A stretch of 35,911 bases of DNA from Micromonospora sp. RP3T (GTDB lineage Bacteria > Actinomycetota > Actinomycetes > Mycobacteriales > Micromonosporaceae). This document shows positions 27,444 to 35,447 of the stretch, piece after piece; the stretch's first letter is position 1, and every line of letters starts with the position of its first letter. Below the pieces are notes generated by a model that was not told the origin of the DNA, made no database searches, and saw nothing but the letters and a program-made list of their open reading frames with translations. Location: contig NZ_PYPS01000054.1 of assembly GCF_003027925.1 (NCBI RefSeq), positions 1-35,911 on the forward strand, given 5' to 3'. Position numbers and translations under genes: made by a program.

Positions 27444-28448
27444 TCAGCGACGCGCCTCGGCCAGTTCCCGGCGCCGGTCCCGCGACGACTTGGCCAGGCT
27501 CGCCACGGTGGCCACGGCCAGCGTGCCGAGGATGACCGTCAGCGAGAGCCAGATCGGGATGTGCGGTGCCCACGCCACGTGCTCGCCGCCGTTGATGAAC
27601 GGCAGGTTGTTGTCGGCCAACGCCTCCAGGACCAGCTTCACGCCGATGAAGCCGAGCACCACGGCCAGCCCGTAGCTGAGGTAGATGAGCCGGTCCAGCA
27701 GGCCGCCCAGCAGGAAGTAGAGCTGCCGCAGCCCCATCAGCGCGAAGACGTTCGCGGTGAACACCAGGTACGGCTCCTGGGTGATCCCGAAGATCGCCGG
27801 GATCGAGTCGAGCGCGAAGATGAGGTCGGTGGTGCCGATCGCGATCATCACGATCAGCATCGGGGTGAACAGCCGCCGCCCGTGCTCCCGGGTGGTCATC
27901 TTCGCCCCGTCGAAGTCCCGGGACAGCGGCAGCGCCTTGCGGCTCCACCGGATCAGCAGGTTCTCGCTGAACTCGTCCTCGTCCGGCTCGCCCTGTCGGG
28001 CCAGGTTCACCGCCGTGTAGATCAGGAACGCGCCGAAGATGTAGAACACCCAGGAGAACTGGGAGATCAGGGCCGCGCCGGCGGCGATGAACCCACCGCG
28101 CATCACCAGCGCCAACAGGATGCCGATGAGCAGCACCTTCTGCTGGTACTGCCGGGGCACCCCGAAGCGGGCCATGATGATCACGAAGACGAAGAGATTG
28201 TCCACCGAGAGGCTGTACTCGGTCAGCCAGCCGGTGTAGAACTGGCCGGCCACGCTCGGCCCGGCCGTCACCCAGAGCACCACGCCGAAGAGCAGCGCCA
28301 GCACCACGTAGAAGCCGACCCACAGGCTGGACTCGCGGACGCTGGGCTCGTGCGGGCGGCGGCCGATGATGAACAGGTCGGCGAGCAGGACCGCGATCAT
28401 CGCGGTCAGGGTTACCGCCCACACCAATGCGGACACGTTCAAATCCAT
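27444..28448 (-). CDS. TerC-family integral membrane protein (probable Mn2+ exporter)
   Basis: A 334-residue TerC/Alx protein with about nine TM segments. Conserved acidic membrane motifs are present: LTEYSLSVDNLFVFVIIM and GTTDLIFALDSIPAIFG, which hold the family's metal-binding Asp/Glu residues. An acidic/basic cytoplasmic loop (about 155-195) divides the halves and a basic tail ends it. TerC proteins of this type (Alx, YkoY, MeeF/MeeY) export Mn2+, and the yybP-ykoY riboswitch in front fits that. Start is uncertain: GGAGG abuts the ATG at 28448 with no spacing, whereas an in-frame TTG at 28442 is 6 nt from it and would shorten the protein by two residues. The gene is alone, convergent with the NlpC/P60 gene. 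Confidence 0.95.
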   Translation of the reverse strand: MDLNVSALVWAVTLTAMIAVLLADLFIIGRRPHEPSVRESSLWVGFYVVLALLFGVVLWVTAGPSVAGQFYTGWLTEYSLSVDNLFVFVIIMARFGVPRQYQQKVLLIGILLALVMRGGFIAAGAALISQFSWVFYIFGAFLIYTAVNLARQGEPDEDEFSENLLIRWSRKALPLSRDFDGAKMTTREHGRRLFTPMLIVMIAIGTTDLIFALDSIPAIFGITQEPYLVFTANVFALMGLRQLYFLLGGLLDRLIYLSYGLAVVLGFIGVKLVLEALADNNLPFINGGEHVAWAPHIPIWLSLTVILGTLAVATVASLAKSSRDRRRELAEARR

Positions 28449-28525
28449 CCTCCGGCAGACACGCAGCGTCGGGCACACCGTACGCCGGGTGTGGGGCCGG
28501 GGTGCGTCGACGCTGACTGTGGTGA

Positions 28526-28655
28526 CTGTCGGAGGTCTCTTCCGCCGATGCCCGGGCGGGCACCGACCGACGGGGCCGGGTCGAGCCACCGGGGGGTGCT
28601 GGCGCTCTTCCGTGCTGACGACTCCGTCACGGGGGAATACTCCCCTCCTCGGCCG
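28526..28655 (-). ncRNA. yybP-ykoY (Mn2+) riboswitch upstream of terC
   Basis: On the minus strand the family landmarks occur in order: P1 strand GGAGG followed at once by the conserved GGAGTA (28648-28638), then GTCGTCA, and AGA followed by the P1 return strand CCTCC (28538-28531). This mirrors B. subtilis yybP, where AAAGG-GGAGUA is matched by AGA-CCUUU. Genes behind this class are often TerC/MntP Mn2+ exporters, as here. The P1 return strand continues as CCUCCG, exactly complementary to CGGAGG of the terC ribosome binding site (28454-28449), suggesting translational ON control by Mn2+. An 8-bp helix CAGCGTCG/CGACGCTG lies in the 75-nt expression platform. The call is by eye; no covariance search was run. 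Confidence 0.8.
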
Positions 28656-28799
28656 CCATTGTTCACCATGCCGGCCCGATAGCGCATCTCCGGACGCCGA
28701 TCTGCTGCCGTCACGTGCCGCTCCTCACGTATTCGCGCGGCTTCCTAGGAGGCTAGCCTTCTGCCCGCGGGCCGGTGCCGGGCGACGCGGACGAGGGCC
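28656..28799. other. Gap between nadR and the terC leader
   Basis: No gene seen. It must hold the terC promoter: minus-strand TAGCCT (28754-28759, inside the palindrome AGGCTAGCCT) and TATCGG near 28676-28681 are possible -10 elements, neither with a good -35. No strong terminator for nadR was found. Confidence 0.3.
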
Positions 28800-29882
28800 T
28801 CAGTAGGCGGGCAGCACCGGGTCGGTGAACGCCCACCCGGCGGCGAGCAGATCCTCGACCGCGGCGACCGCGGTGGCCAGCCGCTCCTCGTGCGTGCCGC
28901 GCAGCTCGACCACCGGCACCCCGCTGGCGGCCAGCTCCACGCGGAACCGCCCGGTCATCCACGCCCGCAGGTGTTCCCCGTCGCGCAGGCCGTCGTCGGC
29001 GAACGGCACCCCCTCGTGGTCGGTGAGCAGATAGAGCGCCGGCCGGCGGGCGGCGGCCCGGACCTCAGCCGAGGACGACCCCAGGTAGCGCTCCTCCCAG
29101 AGCGCGGTGGCCCGGGCGTCGGTGTCGCAGCACAACAGCGGGCCGCCGACCCGTGCCGCGGCGTCCTCGGCGGCCTGCTGCTCGCGTACCACCTCGACGA
29201 AATCGTCCCGGTCCCAGGTGACGTCGAAGACGGTCGCGTCCGGTCGCGAGCGACGCAGCGTGGTGAGTTTGCGAGCGGTCAGCTCACGGCCGTACTCGGG
29301 GACCCAGGCGCTGCGGAAACGCTCGGCGAGCGCCCGCGCCATGGTCGTGGTGCCGGTGGACTCCGCGCCGACCACCACGACGCGGCGGACCAGCCACGCC
29401 CGTACCGGCGCGCTCAGCCACCGCCAGTGCGCCGCCGGGTCCGCGCGCACCGCGGTGCCGGAGACCGGCACCGCCCGCCGCTGCGGATCCACGTCGACCG
29501 CGACCGCGCCGAACCGGCGGGCCAGCTCCCCGCCGTACGCCTCGGAGGAGAAGACGGCGTCCACCGACTCGCCGCCCAGCGCGTCGGCGAACACCGCGCA
29601 GTGCAGGTCCCAGACCGCCGGGTCGGCGTAGTCGACCGGATGGTCGTCGTACCGGCCGACGAACCGCACCCACGGCGTGCCGGCGTGCACCTCGCGCAGC
29701 CAGGCCAACCGCAGGTCCAGCGGGATCGACTCGCGCCGGGACGGCGCCACCACCACGGTCACCGCCGCGCAGCGGGCCGCGGCGGCCTCGACGAGCGCGT
29801 GGTGCCCGGCGTGCGGCGGATAGAACTTGCCGACCACCAGGCCGTGCCGGAACCGGCGCGGGCCCGCCCCGGTCACGCTCAT
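28800..29882 (-). CDS. nadR: NadR-like NMN adenylyltransferase / ribosylnicotinamide kinase
   Basis: A 360-residue two-domain enzyme of nicotinamide riboside salvage. The N-terminal nucleotidyltransferase (about 12-160) has GKFYPPHAGHHAL (H24, H27 of HxGH) and the SGTAVR (ISTxR-like) motif, converting NMN and ATP to NAD+. The C-terminal kinase (about 165-355) phosphorylates nicotinamide riboside to NMN. Its P-loop reads GAESTGTTT: the usual Lys is Thr178. This may be a conserved actinobacterial variant or a loss of activity. No N-terminal repressor helix-turn-helix is present, unlike enterobacterial NadR. Its ATG overlaps the pnuC stop (ATGA), so transport and phosphorylation are coupled in one operon. 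Confidence 0.9.
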   Translation of the reverse strand: MSVTGAGPRRFRHGLVVGKFYPPHAGHHALVEAAAARCAAVTVVVAPSRRESIPLDLRLAWLREVHAGTPWVRFVGRYDDHPVDYADPAVWDLHCAVFADALGGESVDAVFSSEAYGGELARRFGAVAVDVDPQRRAVPVSGTAVRADPAAHWRWLSAPVRAWLVRRVVVVGAESTGTTTMARALAERFRSAWVPEYGRELTARKLTTLRRSRPDATVFDVTWDRDDFVEVVREQQAAEDAAARVGGPLLCCDTDARATALWEERYLGSSSAEVRAAARRPALYLLTDHEGVPFADDGLRDGEHLRAWMTGRFRVELAASGVPVVELRGTHEERLATAVAAVEDLLAAGWAFTDPVLPAY

Positions 29883-30532
29883 GCGGCCACCGGCGCCGGG
29901 CCGGGCGGCACCGGCGTGGCCGCCGCGCGCCGGCGCAGGTCCGCCCGCCAGGACCGCAACCCCACCACGCAGAGGGCCAGGAAGATCAGGTACAGGCCGC
30001 CGGTCAGCCACAACCCCTTGTACGCGTAGAGCGGGATGTAGATCAGGTCGGCGGCGATCCACAGCCACCAGCTCTCCACCAGCTTGCGGGTCTGGCCGTA
30101 GGTGGCCAGCAGCGACAACGCGGTGGTGACCGCGTCGGCCAGCGGGACGGTCGAGTCGGTGGCCCGGTCCAGCAGCACCCACAGCCCGGCGGTGAGCAGC
30201 AGCCCGACCAGGCCCAGCGCCCACCACTCGCGCCGCCCGGTGCGGGCCACCGTGAGCCGGCTGCGCCGGGCCCCGCCGAACAGCCAGTGCCACCAGCCGT
30301 AGATGCCGAGCACCACGTAGACGAGCTGCAGGCCGGCGTCGGCGTACAGGCCGGCGGTCCAGAAGAGCACCATCAGCAGCAGCACGTTGGCGATGCCGAC
30401 CGCCCAGTTCGCGATGTGCTGGCGGGCGACCAACCAGACGTTGACCACGCCGGTGCCGAAGCCGAGCAGCTCCGCCCAGGTGGTGCCGGCGCCGAACACG
30501 GTGAACGCGGTGCCGGTGAGCCAGTCGAGCAT
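29879..30532 (-). CDS. pnuC: Nicotinamide riboside transporter PnuC
   Basis: A 217-residue seven-TM transporter of the PnuC (SWEET-like) family that facilitates nicotinamide riboside entry; trapping relies on the NadR kinase encoded next. Conserved features are IANWAVGIANVLLLMVLF, YVVLGIYGWWHWL and the C-terminal ESWWLWIAADLIYIPLYAYKGL, with the WWxxD ligand region. GGAGG lies 8 nt before the ATG at 30532. The stop TGA shares ATGA with nadR. The gene is divergent from a small monooxygenase gene; no NAD-related riboswitch or operator was recognised in the 119-nt space. Confidence 0.94.
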   Translation of the reverse strand: MLDWLTGTAFTVFGAGTTWAELLGFGTGVVNVWLVARQHIANWAVGIANVLLLMVLFWTAGLYADAGLQLVYVVLGIYGWWHWLFGGARRSRLTVARTGRREWWALGLVGLLLTAGLWVLLDRATDSTVPLADAVTTALSLLATYGQTRKLVESWWLWIAADLIYIPLYAYKGLWLTGGLYLIFLALCVVGLRSWRADLRRRAAATPVPPGPAPVAA

Positions 30533-30651
30533 GTGGATGTTCCTCCCCCGCCGCCGGTGCCACGGTGGCGGCCGGTGCCGTGGTCGAGACGCGGCCCGCC
30601 GGAGCGCCCCCGGAGCGTACCGGGGGTGCCCGGGCATGGGAGGCTTCGGGC

Positions 30652-30945
30652 ATGGTTCTTGAGGTCGCGCTGATCGACGTGACGCCCGGACACGAGGACG
30701 ACTTCGCCGCCGCCTACGCGCAGGCCCGGCCGATCCTCGCCGAGGCGCAGGGGTGCCGCTCCGTGCGGATGACCCGCGGGGTGGAGTCGCCCACCCGGTT
30801 CGTGCTGCTGGTCGAGTGGGACTCGGTGGAGGCGCACGACGTGAACTTCCGGCAGACCGAGCGCTTCGGGCGGTGGCGCGGGCTGATCGGCCCGTACTTC
30901 GCCGGCCCGCCCCTGGTCGAGCACTTCGTCGACGTGCCGGCCTGA
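30652..30945 (+). CDS. Antibiotic biosynthesis monooxygenase (ABM) domain protein
   Basis: A 97-residue dimeric ferredoxin-like fold protein. The family pattern is clear: VALIDVTPGHEDDFAAAYAQARPILAEAQG, then RFVLLVEWDSVEAHDVNFRQTERFGRWRGLIGPYF. ABM proteins include quinone-forming oxygenases and haem-degrading IsdG types; the haem-binding Asn-Trp-His set is not evident, so this is probably a general quinol/aldehyde oxygenase or a ligand binder. GGGAGG lies upstream of the ATG at 30652. It stands alone and is followed by a hairpin; nothing links it to an antibiotic cluster. Confidence 0.9.
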   Translation: MVLEVALIDVTPGHEDDFAAAYAQARPILAEAQGCRSVRMTRGVESPTRFVLLVEWDSVEAHDVNFRQTERFGRWRGLIGPYFAGPPLVEHFVDVPA

Positions 30946-31002
30946 ACTGTCGTACCCCACGCGTAGCCTGCGCGCGACGCGCGGTCACCGGTCCCGACGG
31001 GC

Positions 31003-31043
31003 AACGGGGGCGCCGGGCCCGGTGGGCGCGCGGCACCCCCGTT
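31003..31043. terminator. Bidirectional terminator hairpin
   Basis: AACGGGGGCGCCG (31003-31015) pairs with CGGCACCCCCGTT (31031-31043) with one mismatch, loop 15 nt, between the convergent ABM and XRE genes. Confidence 0.7.
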
Positions 31044-31070
31044 CCGGCCCGGTGGGCGTCGCGGCGCCCT

Positions 31071-31970
31071 TCACCCCGGCTCGTGCGCGTCGCGGGGCCG
31101 CGGCACCGGCGCGGGGCCGAGCCGCCGGGCCAGCAGCTCGGCCGTCGCGTCCTCCGGCAGCGCCGCCGCGAGCAGCCGCTCGATCACCCGCTCGTAGCGG
31201 GCCACATCCGCCTCGCCGACCAGGCGCAGGTCGGTGGTGAGCGTCTCCACCAGCACGGTGCGGGGGTCGTCCGGGTCCGGATAGGCGTAGTAGGAGAACG
31301 GCGCCAGCGGATGCAGGTCGTCGCCGGACGAGGCGTCCCGCGGCAGCACCCGGACCGTGACGTGCGACCGCTCGGCCAGCGCCAGCAGATGCCGTAGTTG
31401 CTCCCGCCACACCTCGGCCGGCAGGCCGCCCGGCTCGCAGGCCCGCTCGTCGATCAGGGCGGTGTAGTGCGGCGGGTCCGGCCGGACCCACAGTTCCTGG
31501 CGCACCGCTCGGGCGCGGACGTCGGCATCCACGTCCACCTCGTCGGCGACCGACGCGCCGGCCGACACCCGCAGCCGGGCGTACGCCGGGGTCTGCAGCA
31601 GGCCGGGCACGAACGCCGGCTGGTATTCCACGATGCGCTCGGCGCCGGCCTCCAACTCCGCGTACGCCCGCTGCCGCTCACCCATCTCGCCCAGCGCCTT
31701 GGACCAGCCACGCCCGGTGGCGGCGTCACGGGCGATGACGATCAGATCGTCCCGCTGGTGCGGCGGCACCGCGTAGACGTCGAGCAGGTCGAGCACGTCG
31801 GCCAGGTCGGGCCGGCTCTGCCCCAGCTCGATGCGGGACAGCTTCGACGTGGACGCCCAACCGAGCCGGGCGCAGACCTGCTCGAGCGTCAGTGACTCAC
31901 GGCGGCGCAGCCGGCGCAGCTCGACGCCGAGCCGCACCCGCCGGACGACCGGACTTGCTGACATCGGCAT
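31071..31970 (-). CDS. XRE-family regulator with DUF5753 domain
   Basis: A 299-residue regulator. The N-terminal Xre helix-turn-helix (about 10-65; RRESLTLEQVCARLGWASTSKLSRIELG) is followed by DUF5753 (about 100-285), with the family motifs EYQPAFVPGLLQTPAYAR, LWVRPDPPHYTALIDERA and VLPRDA. Actinobacteria carry dozens of these, usually next to a small DUF397 gene, with roles in development and antibiotic production (Scr1/BldB-type pairs). No DUF397 gene is seen on either side, so it is an orphan here. ATG 31970 is chosen because GGAGG lies 5 nt before it. A well-formed promoter precedes it. Confidence 0.93.
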   Translation of the reverse strand: MPMSASPVVRRVRLGVELRRLRRRESLTLEQVCARLGWASTSKLSRIELGQSRPDLADVLDLLDVYAVPPHQRDDLIVIARDAATGRGWSKALGEMGERQRAYAELEAGAERIVEYQPAFVPGLLQTPAYARLRVSAGASVADEVDVDADVRARAVRQELWVRPDPPHYTALIDERACEPGGLPAEVWREQLRHLLALAERSHVTVRVLPRDASSGDDLHPLAPFSYYAYPDPDDPRTVLVETLTTDLRLVGEADVARYERVIERLLAAALPEDATAELLARRLGPAPVPRPRDAHEPG

Positions 31971-31989
31971 GCGCTCCTCCCAGGGTGGG

Positions 31990-32018
31990 AGCGTACGCAT
32001 GACCATCACACACGGCAA
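31990..32018 (-). promoter_or_regulatory. Promoter of the XRE/DUF5753 gene
   Basis: TTGCCG (32018-32013), 17-nt spacer, TACGCT (31995-31990) on the minus strand: housekeeping-type spacing, 20 nt before the ATG, with GGAGG in the short leader. Confidence 0.6.
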
Positions 32019-32054
32019 TACCTCGCTTGCGTAGAGCAACAGACGCCGGGTCGG

Positions 32055-32423
32055 TCAGGGCCGGTACGTGCCGAACGACCAGACCATGCCGACCAGGTCA
32101 CGGGCGGCGTAGTCGCGGGAGCCGTAGTCGGTGTCGAACGGCGACCGGACGATTTCCGCGCCGGCCGCGCGGGCCCGCTCGTGGTGCGCGTCCACGTCGT
32201 CGACCGCCAGGTAGACGCGGTAGTCGTCGTCGGTCGGGCGGCTCGCCGGTGCGGGCCCCGGCCCGACCATGACGAGGCCGTCGCCGTGACCGAGCTGGGC
32301 GTGGCGCACCGCGCCGTCGAGCCCGGAGTGCAGCTCGTGGACCGTGAGACCGAACGCCGACCGGAGGAAGTCGACAGCGGCGTGGACGTCGGGGTACCGG
32401 AGGACCGGGTAGATGCTTCGCAT
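32055..32423 (-). CDS. VOC (glyoxalase/bleomycin-resistance fold) protein
   Basis: A 122-residue single-module vicinal oxygen chelate protein of the PhnB-like/bleomycin resistance-like group: YPVLRYPDVHAAVDFLRSAFGLTVHELH at the N-terminus and AAGAEIVRSPFDTDYGSRDYAARDLVGMVWSFGTY at the C-terminus, the latter a hallmark of proteins that bind or modify small molecules. Catalytic activity is not evident. The ATG at 32423 lies 24 nt after the AraC stop, so it is probably the last gene of the uvrB-araC-VOC run. Confidence 0.88.
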   Translation of the reverse strand: MRSIYPVLRYPDVHAAVDFLRSAFGLTVHELHSGLDGAVRHAQLGHGDGLVMVGPGPAPASRPTDDDYRVYLAVDDVDAHHERARAAGAEIVRSPFDTDYGSRDYAARDLVGMVWSFGTYRP

Positions 32424-32446
32424 GGCACCAGCCTGCCGCGCGCCGG

Positions 32447-33280
32447 TCAGCCCGGATAGGACGGATGTGATCCGGGCCGGGCCAGCACCGCCGGCGTGGC
32501 CCCGGCGAACGCCTGGAACTCCCGGATCAGATGCGACTGGTCGTAGTAGCCCCAGCGGGCCGCCCGCTCCGCCCAACCCGCCCCACCCGCGCCGGCAGCC
32601 GGCGCGGTGAGCACCGTGCGGCCCAGCCCGGCGTACGCCCGCTGGAAGCGCAGGAGCCGGGCCACGGTCCGCGGCGGCAGCCCGAACTCCTGGCGGAACC
32701 GGACCGCCAGGTGACGCCGGGACCAGCCGATCTCGTCGGCCAGTGCGGCGACGCCGACCGCTCCCCCGCTGACGTCGAGCCGCTGCCACGCGGCCCGCAG
32801 CCGACCGTCGACCGGGTCGGTGGCCGCCAGCCGGGCGGCGAGGGCGGCGTCGAGCCGGGCGAAGCGCTCCGCCCAGCCGGCCGCGCCGGCCAACGCGTCC
32901 CGCAGGTCGGCCAGCCAGCCGGCGACCCGGTCGACCGGGACCACCCGGTTGGCCAGCTCGCCGAGTGGCAGCCCGAGCACCCGGCGCGCCGCCGGGGCGG
33001 TCAGGACCACCTGCACGCCGATTCCCGTCCCGGCGGTACGGGTGGCGCACCAACCGTCGAACGGGCCGGCCAGGAACGCGTTGCCGGACACGCCGCGGCC
33101 GGTCGCCCGCGGATCGCGCACGTCGAGCGGGTCGCCCCAGCCCAGGATCAGCACCACGAACGCGCCGGCCACCTCGCGGCGCACCAGCGGTGCCGGCGCG
33201 TCCTCCCGGTAGCCGAGGTACCGGTCCACCCACTGACGCAGCCGCGCGTCGGGACGCCCGACGACCACCTCGGTCAGCAT
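32447..33280 (-). CDS. AraC-family transcriptional regulator
   Basis: A 277-residue regulator. The N-terminal sensor (about 1-150, DUF6597-like, with GNAFLAGPFDGWCATRTAG and PLGELANRVVPVD) precedes the two AraC helix-turn-helix motifs: VAALADEIGWSRRHLAVRFRQ and the C-terminal WGYYDQSHLIREFQAFAGATP, the latter nearly consensus. GGGAGGG lies 4 nt before the ATG at 33280. It starts 25 nt after the uvrB stop and is followed by the VOC gene; AraC/VOC pairs are common and the regulator probably acts on its neighbour. Ligand unknown. Confidence 0.92.
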   Translation of the reverse strand: MLTEVVVGRPDARLRQWVDRYLGYREDAPAPLVRREVAGAFVVLILGWGDPLDVRDPRATGRGVSGNAFLAGPFDGWCATRTAGTGIGVQVVLTAPAARRVLGLPLGELANRVVPVDRVAGWLADLRDALAGAAGWAERFARLDAALAARLAATDPVDGRLRAAWQRLDVSGGAVGVAALADEIGWSRRHLAVRFRQEFGLPPRTVARLLRFQRAYAGLGRTVLTAPAAGAGGAGWAERAARWGYYDQSHLIREFQAFAGATPAVLARPGSHPSYPG

Positions 33281-33305
33281 CCCGCCCTCCCGGCCGGTGG
33301 GCCGC

Positions 33306-35417
33306 TCACCGCACCCCGGCCGCGTCCATCCCGCGCAACTCCTTCTTGAGGTCGGCGACCTCGTCGCGGATCCGCGCCGCCAGCTCGAACTGGAGCTCCC
33401 GGGCGGCGGCCAGCATCTGGTCGTTGAGCTCCTGGATGAGGTTGGCCAGATCGGCCCGGGCCATCCCCTCCCGGGACGGGGTCGCCGCGCCGCCCCGGCC
33501 ACCGCGGCTGCGGGTCTCCTTGACCGGCGCCTTGCCCCGGGACAGCTGCCGCGCGGCGCCGCCGACGGTGGTGGCCTCGGTGTCCTCCGCCTCGCGGTAG
33601 ATGTCGTCGAGGATGTCGTGGATCTTCTTGCGCAGCGGCTCGGGGCTGATGCCGTGGGCCTCGTTGTGCGCGATCTGCTTGGCCCGACGCCGGTCGGTCT
33701 CGTCGATCGCCGCCGCCATCGACGGGGTGATCTTGTCGGCGTACATGTGGACCTGGCCGGAGACGTTCCGGGCCGCGCGGCCGATGGTCTGGATCAGCGA
33801 CCGGCCGCTGCGCAGGAAGCCCTCCTTGTCGGCGTCGAGGATCGCCACCAGCGAGACCTCGGGCAGGTCGAGGCCCTCCCGGAGCAGGTTGATGCCGACC
33901 AGCACGTCGTAGTCACCCTTGCGCAGCTCACTCAGCAGCTCGACCCGGCGCAGCGTGTCCACCTCGGAGTGCAGGTAGCGCACCCGGATGCCGTTCTCCA
34001 GCAGGTAGTCGGAGAGGTCCTCGGCCATCTTCTTGGTCAGCGTGGTGACCAGCACCCGCTCGTCGCGCTCGGTGCGCAGCTTGATCTCGTGCATGAGGTC
34101 GTCGATCTGCCCCTTGGTCGGCTTCACCACCACCTCGGGGTCGATCAGACCGGTGGGCCGGATCACCTGCTCGACGAACTCGCCCTGGGCCTGCTCCAGC
34201 TCCCACGGACCCGGGGTGGCGGAGAGGAAGACCGACTGGCCCACCCGTTCCAGGTATTCGTCGAAGCGCAGCGGCCGGTTGTCGGCGGCGCTGGGCAGCC
34301 GGAAGCCGTGGTCGATCAGCATCCGCTTGCGGGAGGCGTCGCCCTCGTACATGCCACCGATCTGCGGGATGGTCACGTGTGACTCGTCGACCACGGTGAG
34401 GAAGTCGTCGGGGAAGTAGTCGAGCAGGCAGTGCGGCGGGCTGCCGGGCAGCCGGCCGTCCATGTGCATCGAGTAGTTCTCGATGCCGGAGCAGAAGCCG
34501 ACCTGACGCATCATCTCGATGTCGTAGGTGGTGCGCATGCGCAGACGCTGCGCCTCCAGCAGCTTGCCCTGCCGCTCCAGCTCGGCCAGCCGCTCGGCCA
34601 GCTCGGCCTCGATGTCCCGGATCGCCCGCTCCATCCGCTCCGGGCCGGCGGCGTAGTGCGTGGCCGGGAAGATCACCAGGCTGTCGACCTCCCGGACCAC
34701 GTCCCCGGTCAACGGGTTGAGGTAGTAGAGCTTCTCGATCTCGTCGCCGAACAGCTCGATCCGGACGGCGAGTTCCTCGTACGCCGGGATGATCTCCAGC
34801 GTGTCGCCGCGGACCCGGAACGTGCCGCGTTGGAAGGCCATGTCGTTGCGGGTGTACTGGATGTCGACCAGCCGGCGCAGCAGCTGGTCCCGGTCGAGCT
34901 CCTGCCCCACCTTGGCCCGCACCGCGCGGTCGAGGTATTCCTCCGGCGTGCCGAGACCGTAGATCGCCGACACGGTGGCCACCACGATGACGTCGCGCCG
35001 GGTGAGCAGCGACATGGTCGCCGAGTGCCGCAGCCGCTCCACCTCCTCGTTGATCGAGGAGTCCTTCTCGATGTAGGTGTCGGTCTGCGGGATGTAGGCC
35101 TCGGGCTGGTAGTAGTCGTAGTAGGAGACGAAGTATTCCACCGCGTTGTGCGGCAGCAGCTCGCCGAACTCCTTGGCGAGCTGGGCGGCGAGCGTCTTGT
35201 TGGGCGCGAGCACCAGGGTGGGCCGTTGGAGCCGCTCGACCAGCCACGCCGTGGTGGCGCTCTTGCCGGTGCCGGTCGCGCCGAGCAGCACCGTGTTGCG
35301 GTCGCCGCGACGCACGCGACGCTCAAGATCGTCGATGGCTGCCGGCTGATCGCCGGCCGGCTGGAAATCGCTGACCACCTGGAAGCGGCCGTCGAGCCGG
35401 GGAATGTCGAGCGCCAT
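33306..35417 (-). CDS. uvrB: Excinuclease ABC subunit B
   Basis: UvrB is the helicase-like subunit that verifies lesions and recruits UvrC. The 703-residue product has Walker A GATGTGKSA (46-54), the damage-probing beta-hairpin with YYDYYQPEAYIPQTDTYIEK, motif II DESH, motif VI region QTIGRAARN, and a C-terminal UVR domain (LIQELNDQMLAAARELQFELAARIRDEV) that pairs with the UVR hairpin of UvrC. An acidic/basic linker precedes the UVR domain. ATG 35417 matches the usual N-terminus MALDIPRLDGRF; an upstream in-frame start at 35462 would read into the promoter. A TACGGT hexamer ends 7 nt before the ATG, so the mRNA is probably leaderless. It may be co-transcribed with araC and the VOC gene. Confidence 0.98.
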   Translation of the reverse strand: MALDIPRLDGRFQVVSDFQPAGDQPAAIDDLERRVRRGDRNTVLLGATGTGKSATTAWLVERLQRPTLVLAPNKTLAAQLAKEFGELLPHNAVEYFVSYYDYYQPEAYIPQTDTYIEKDSSINEEVERLRHSATMSLLTRRDVIVVATVSAIYGLGTPEEYLDRAVRAKVGQELDRDQLLRRLVDIQYTRNDMAFQRGTFRVRGDTLEIIPAYEELAVRIELFGDEIEKLYYLNPLTGDVVREVDSLVIFPATHYAAGPERMERAIRDIEAELAERLAELERQGKLLEAQRLRMRTTYDIEMMRQVGFCSGIENYSMHMDGRLPGSPPHCLLDYFPDDFLTVVDESHVTIPQIGGMYEGDASRKRMLIDHGFRLPSAADNRPLRFDEYLERVGQSVFLSATPGPWELEQAQGEFVEQVIRPTGLIDPEVVVKPTKGQIDDLMHEIKLRTERDERVLVTTLTKKMAEDLSDYLLENGIRVRYLHSEVDTLRRVELLSELRKGDYDVLVGINLLREGLDLPEVSLVAILDADKEGFLRSGRSLIQTIGRAARNVSGQVHMYADKITPSMAAAIDETDRRRAKQIAHNEAHGISPEPLRKKIHDILDDIYREAEDTEATTVGGAARQLSRGKAPVKETRSRGGRGGAATPSREGMARADLANLIQELNDQMLAAARELQFELAARIRDEVADLKKELRGMDAAGVR

Positions 35418-35424
35418 GCCACCA

Positions 35425-35447
35425 ACCGTACGCCCGCGGTCCGACAC
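35425..35447 (-). promoter_or_regulatory. uvrB promoter, RecA-NDp/PafBC-like, leaderless
   Basis: GTGTCGGAC, 8 nt, TACGGT, 7 nt, ATG on the minus strand. It shares GTGTCGG, the 10-nt gap, TACG-T and the following TGG with the uvrC promoter. Match to TTGTCRGTG-N8-TAGNNT is 6 of 9 upstream and 3 of 4 downstream. Confidence 0.5.

Noticed and set aside
30946..31070. Possible small gene between the ABM and XRE genes
   Set aside because: The space is explained by a terminator hairpin; no ribosome site or coding bias.
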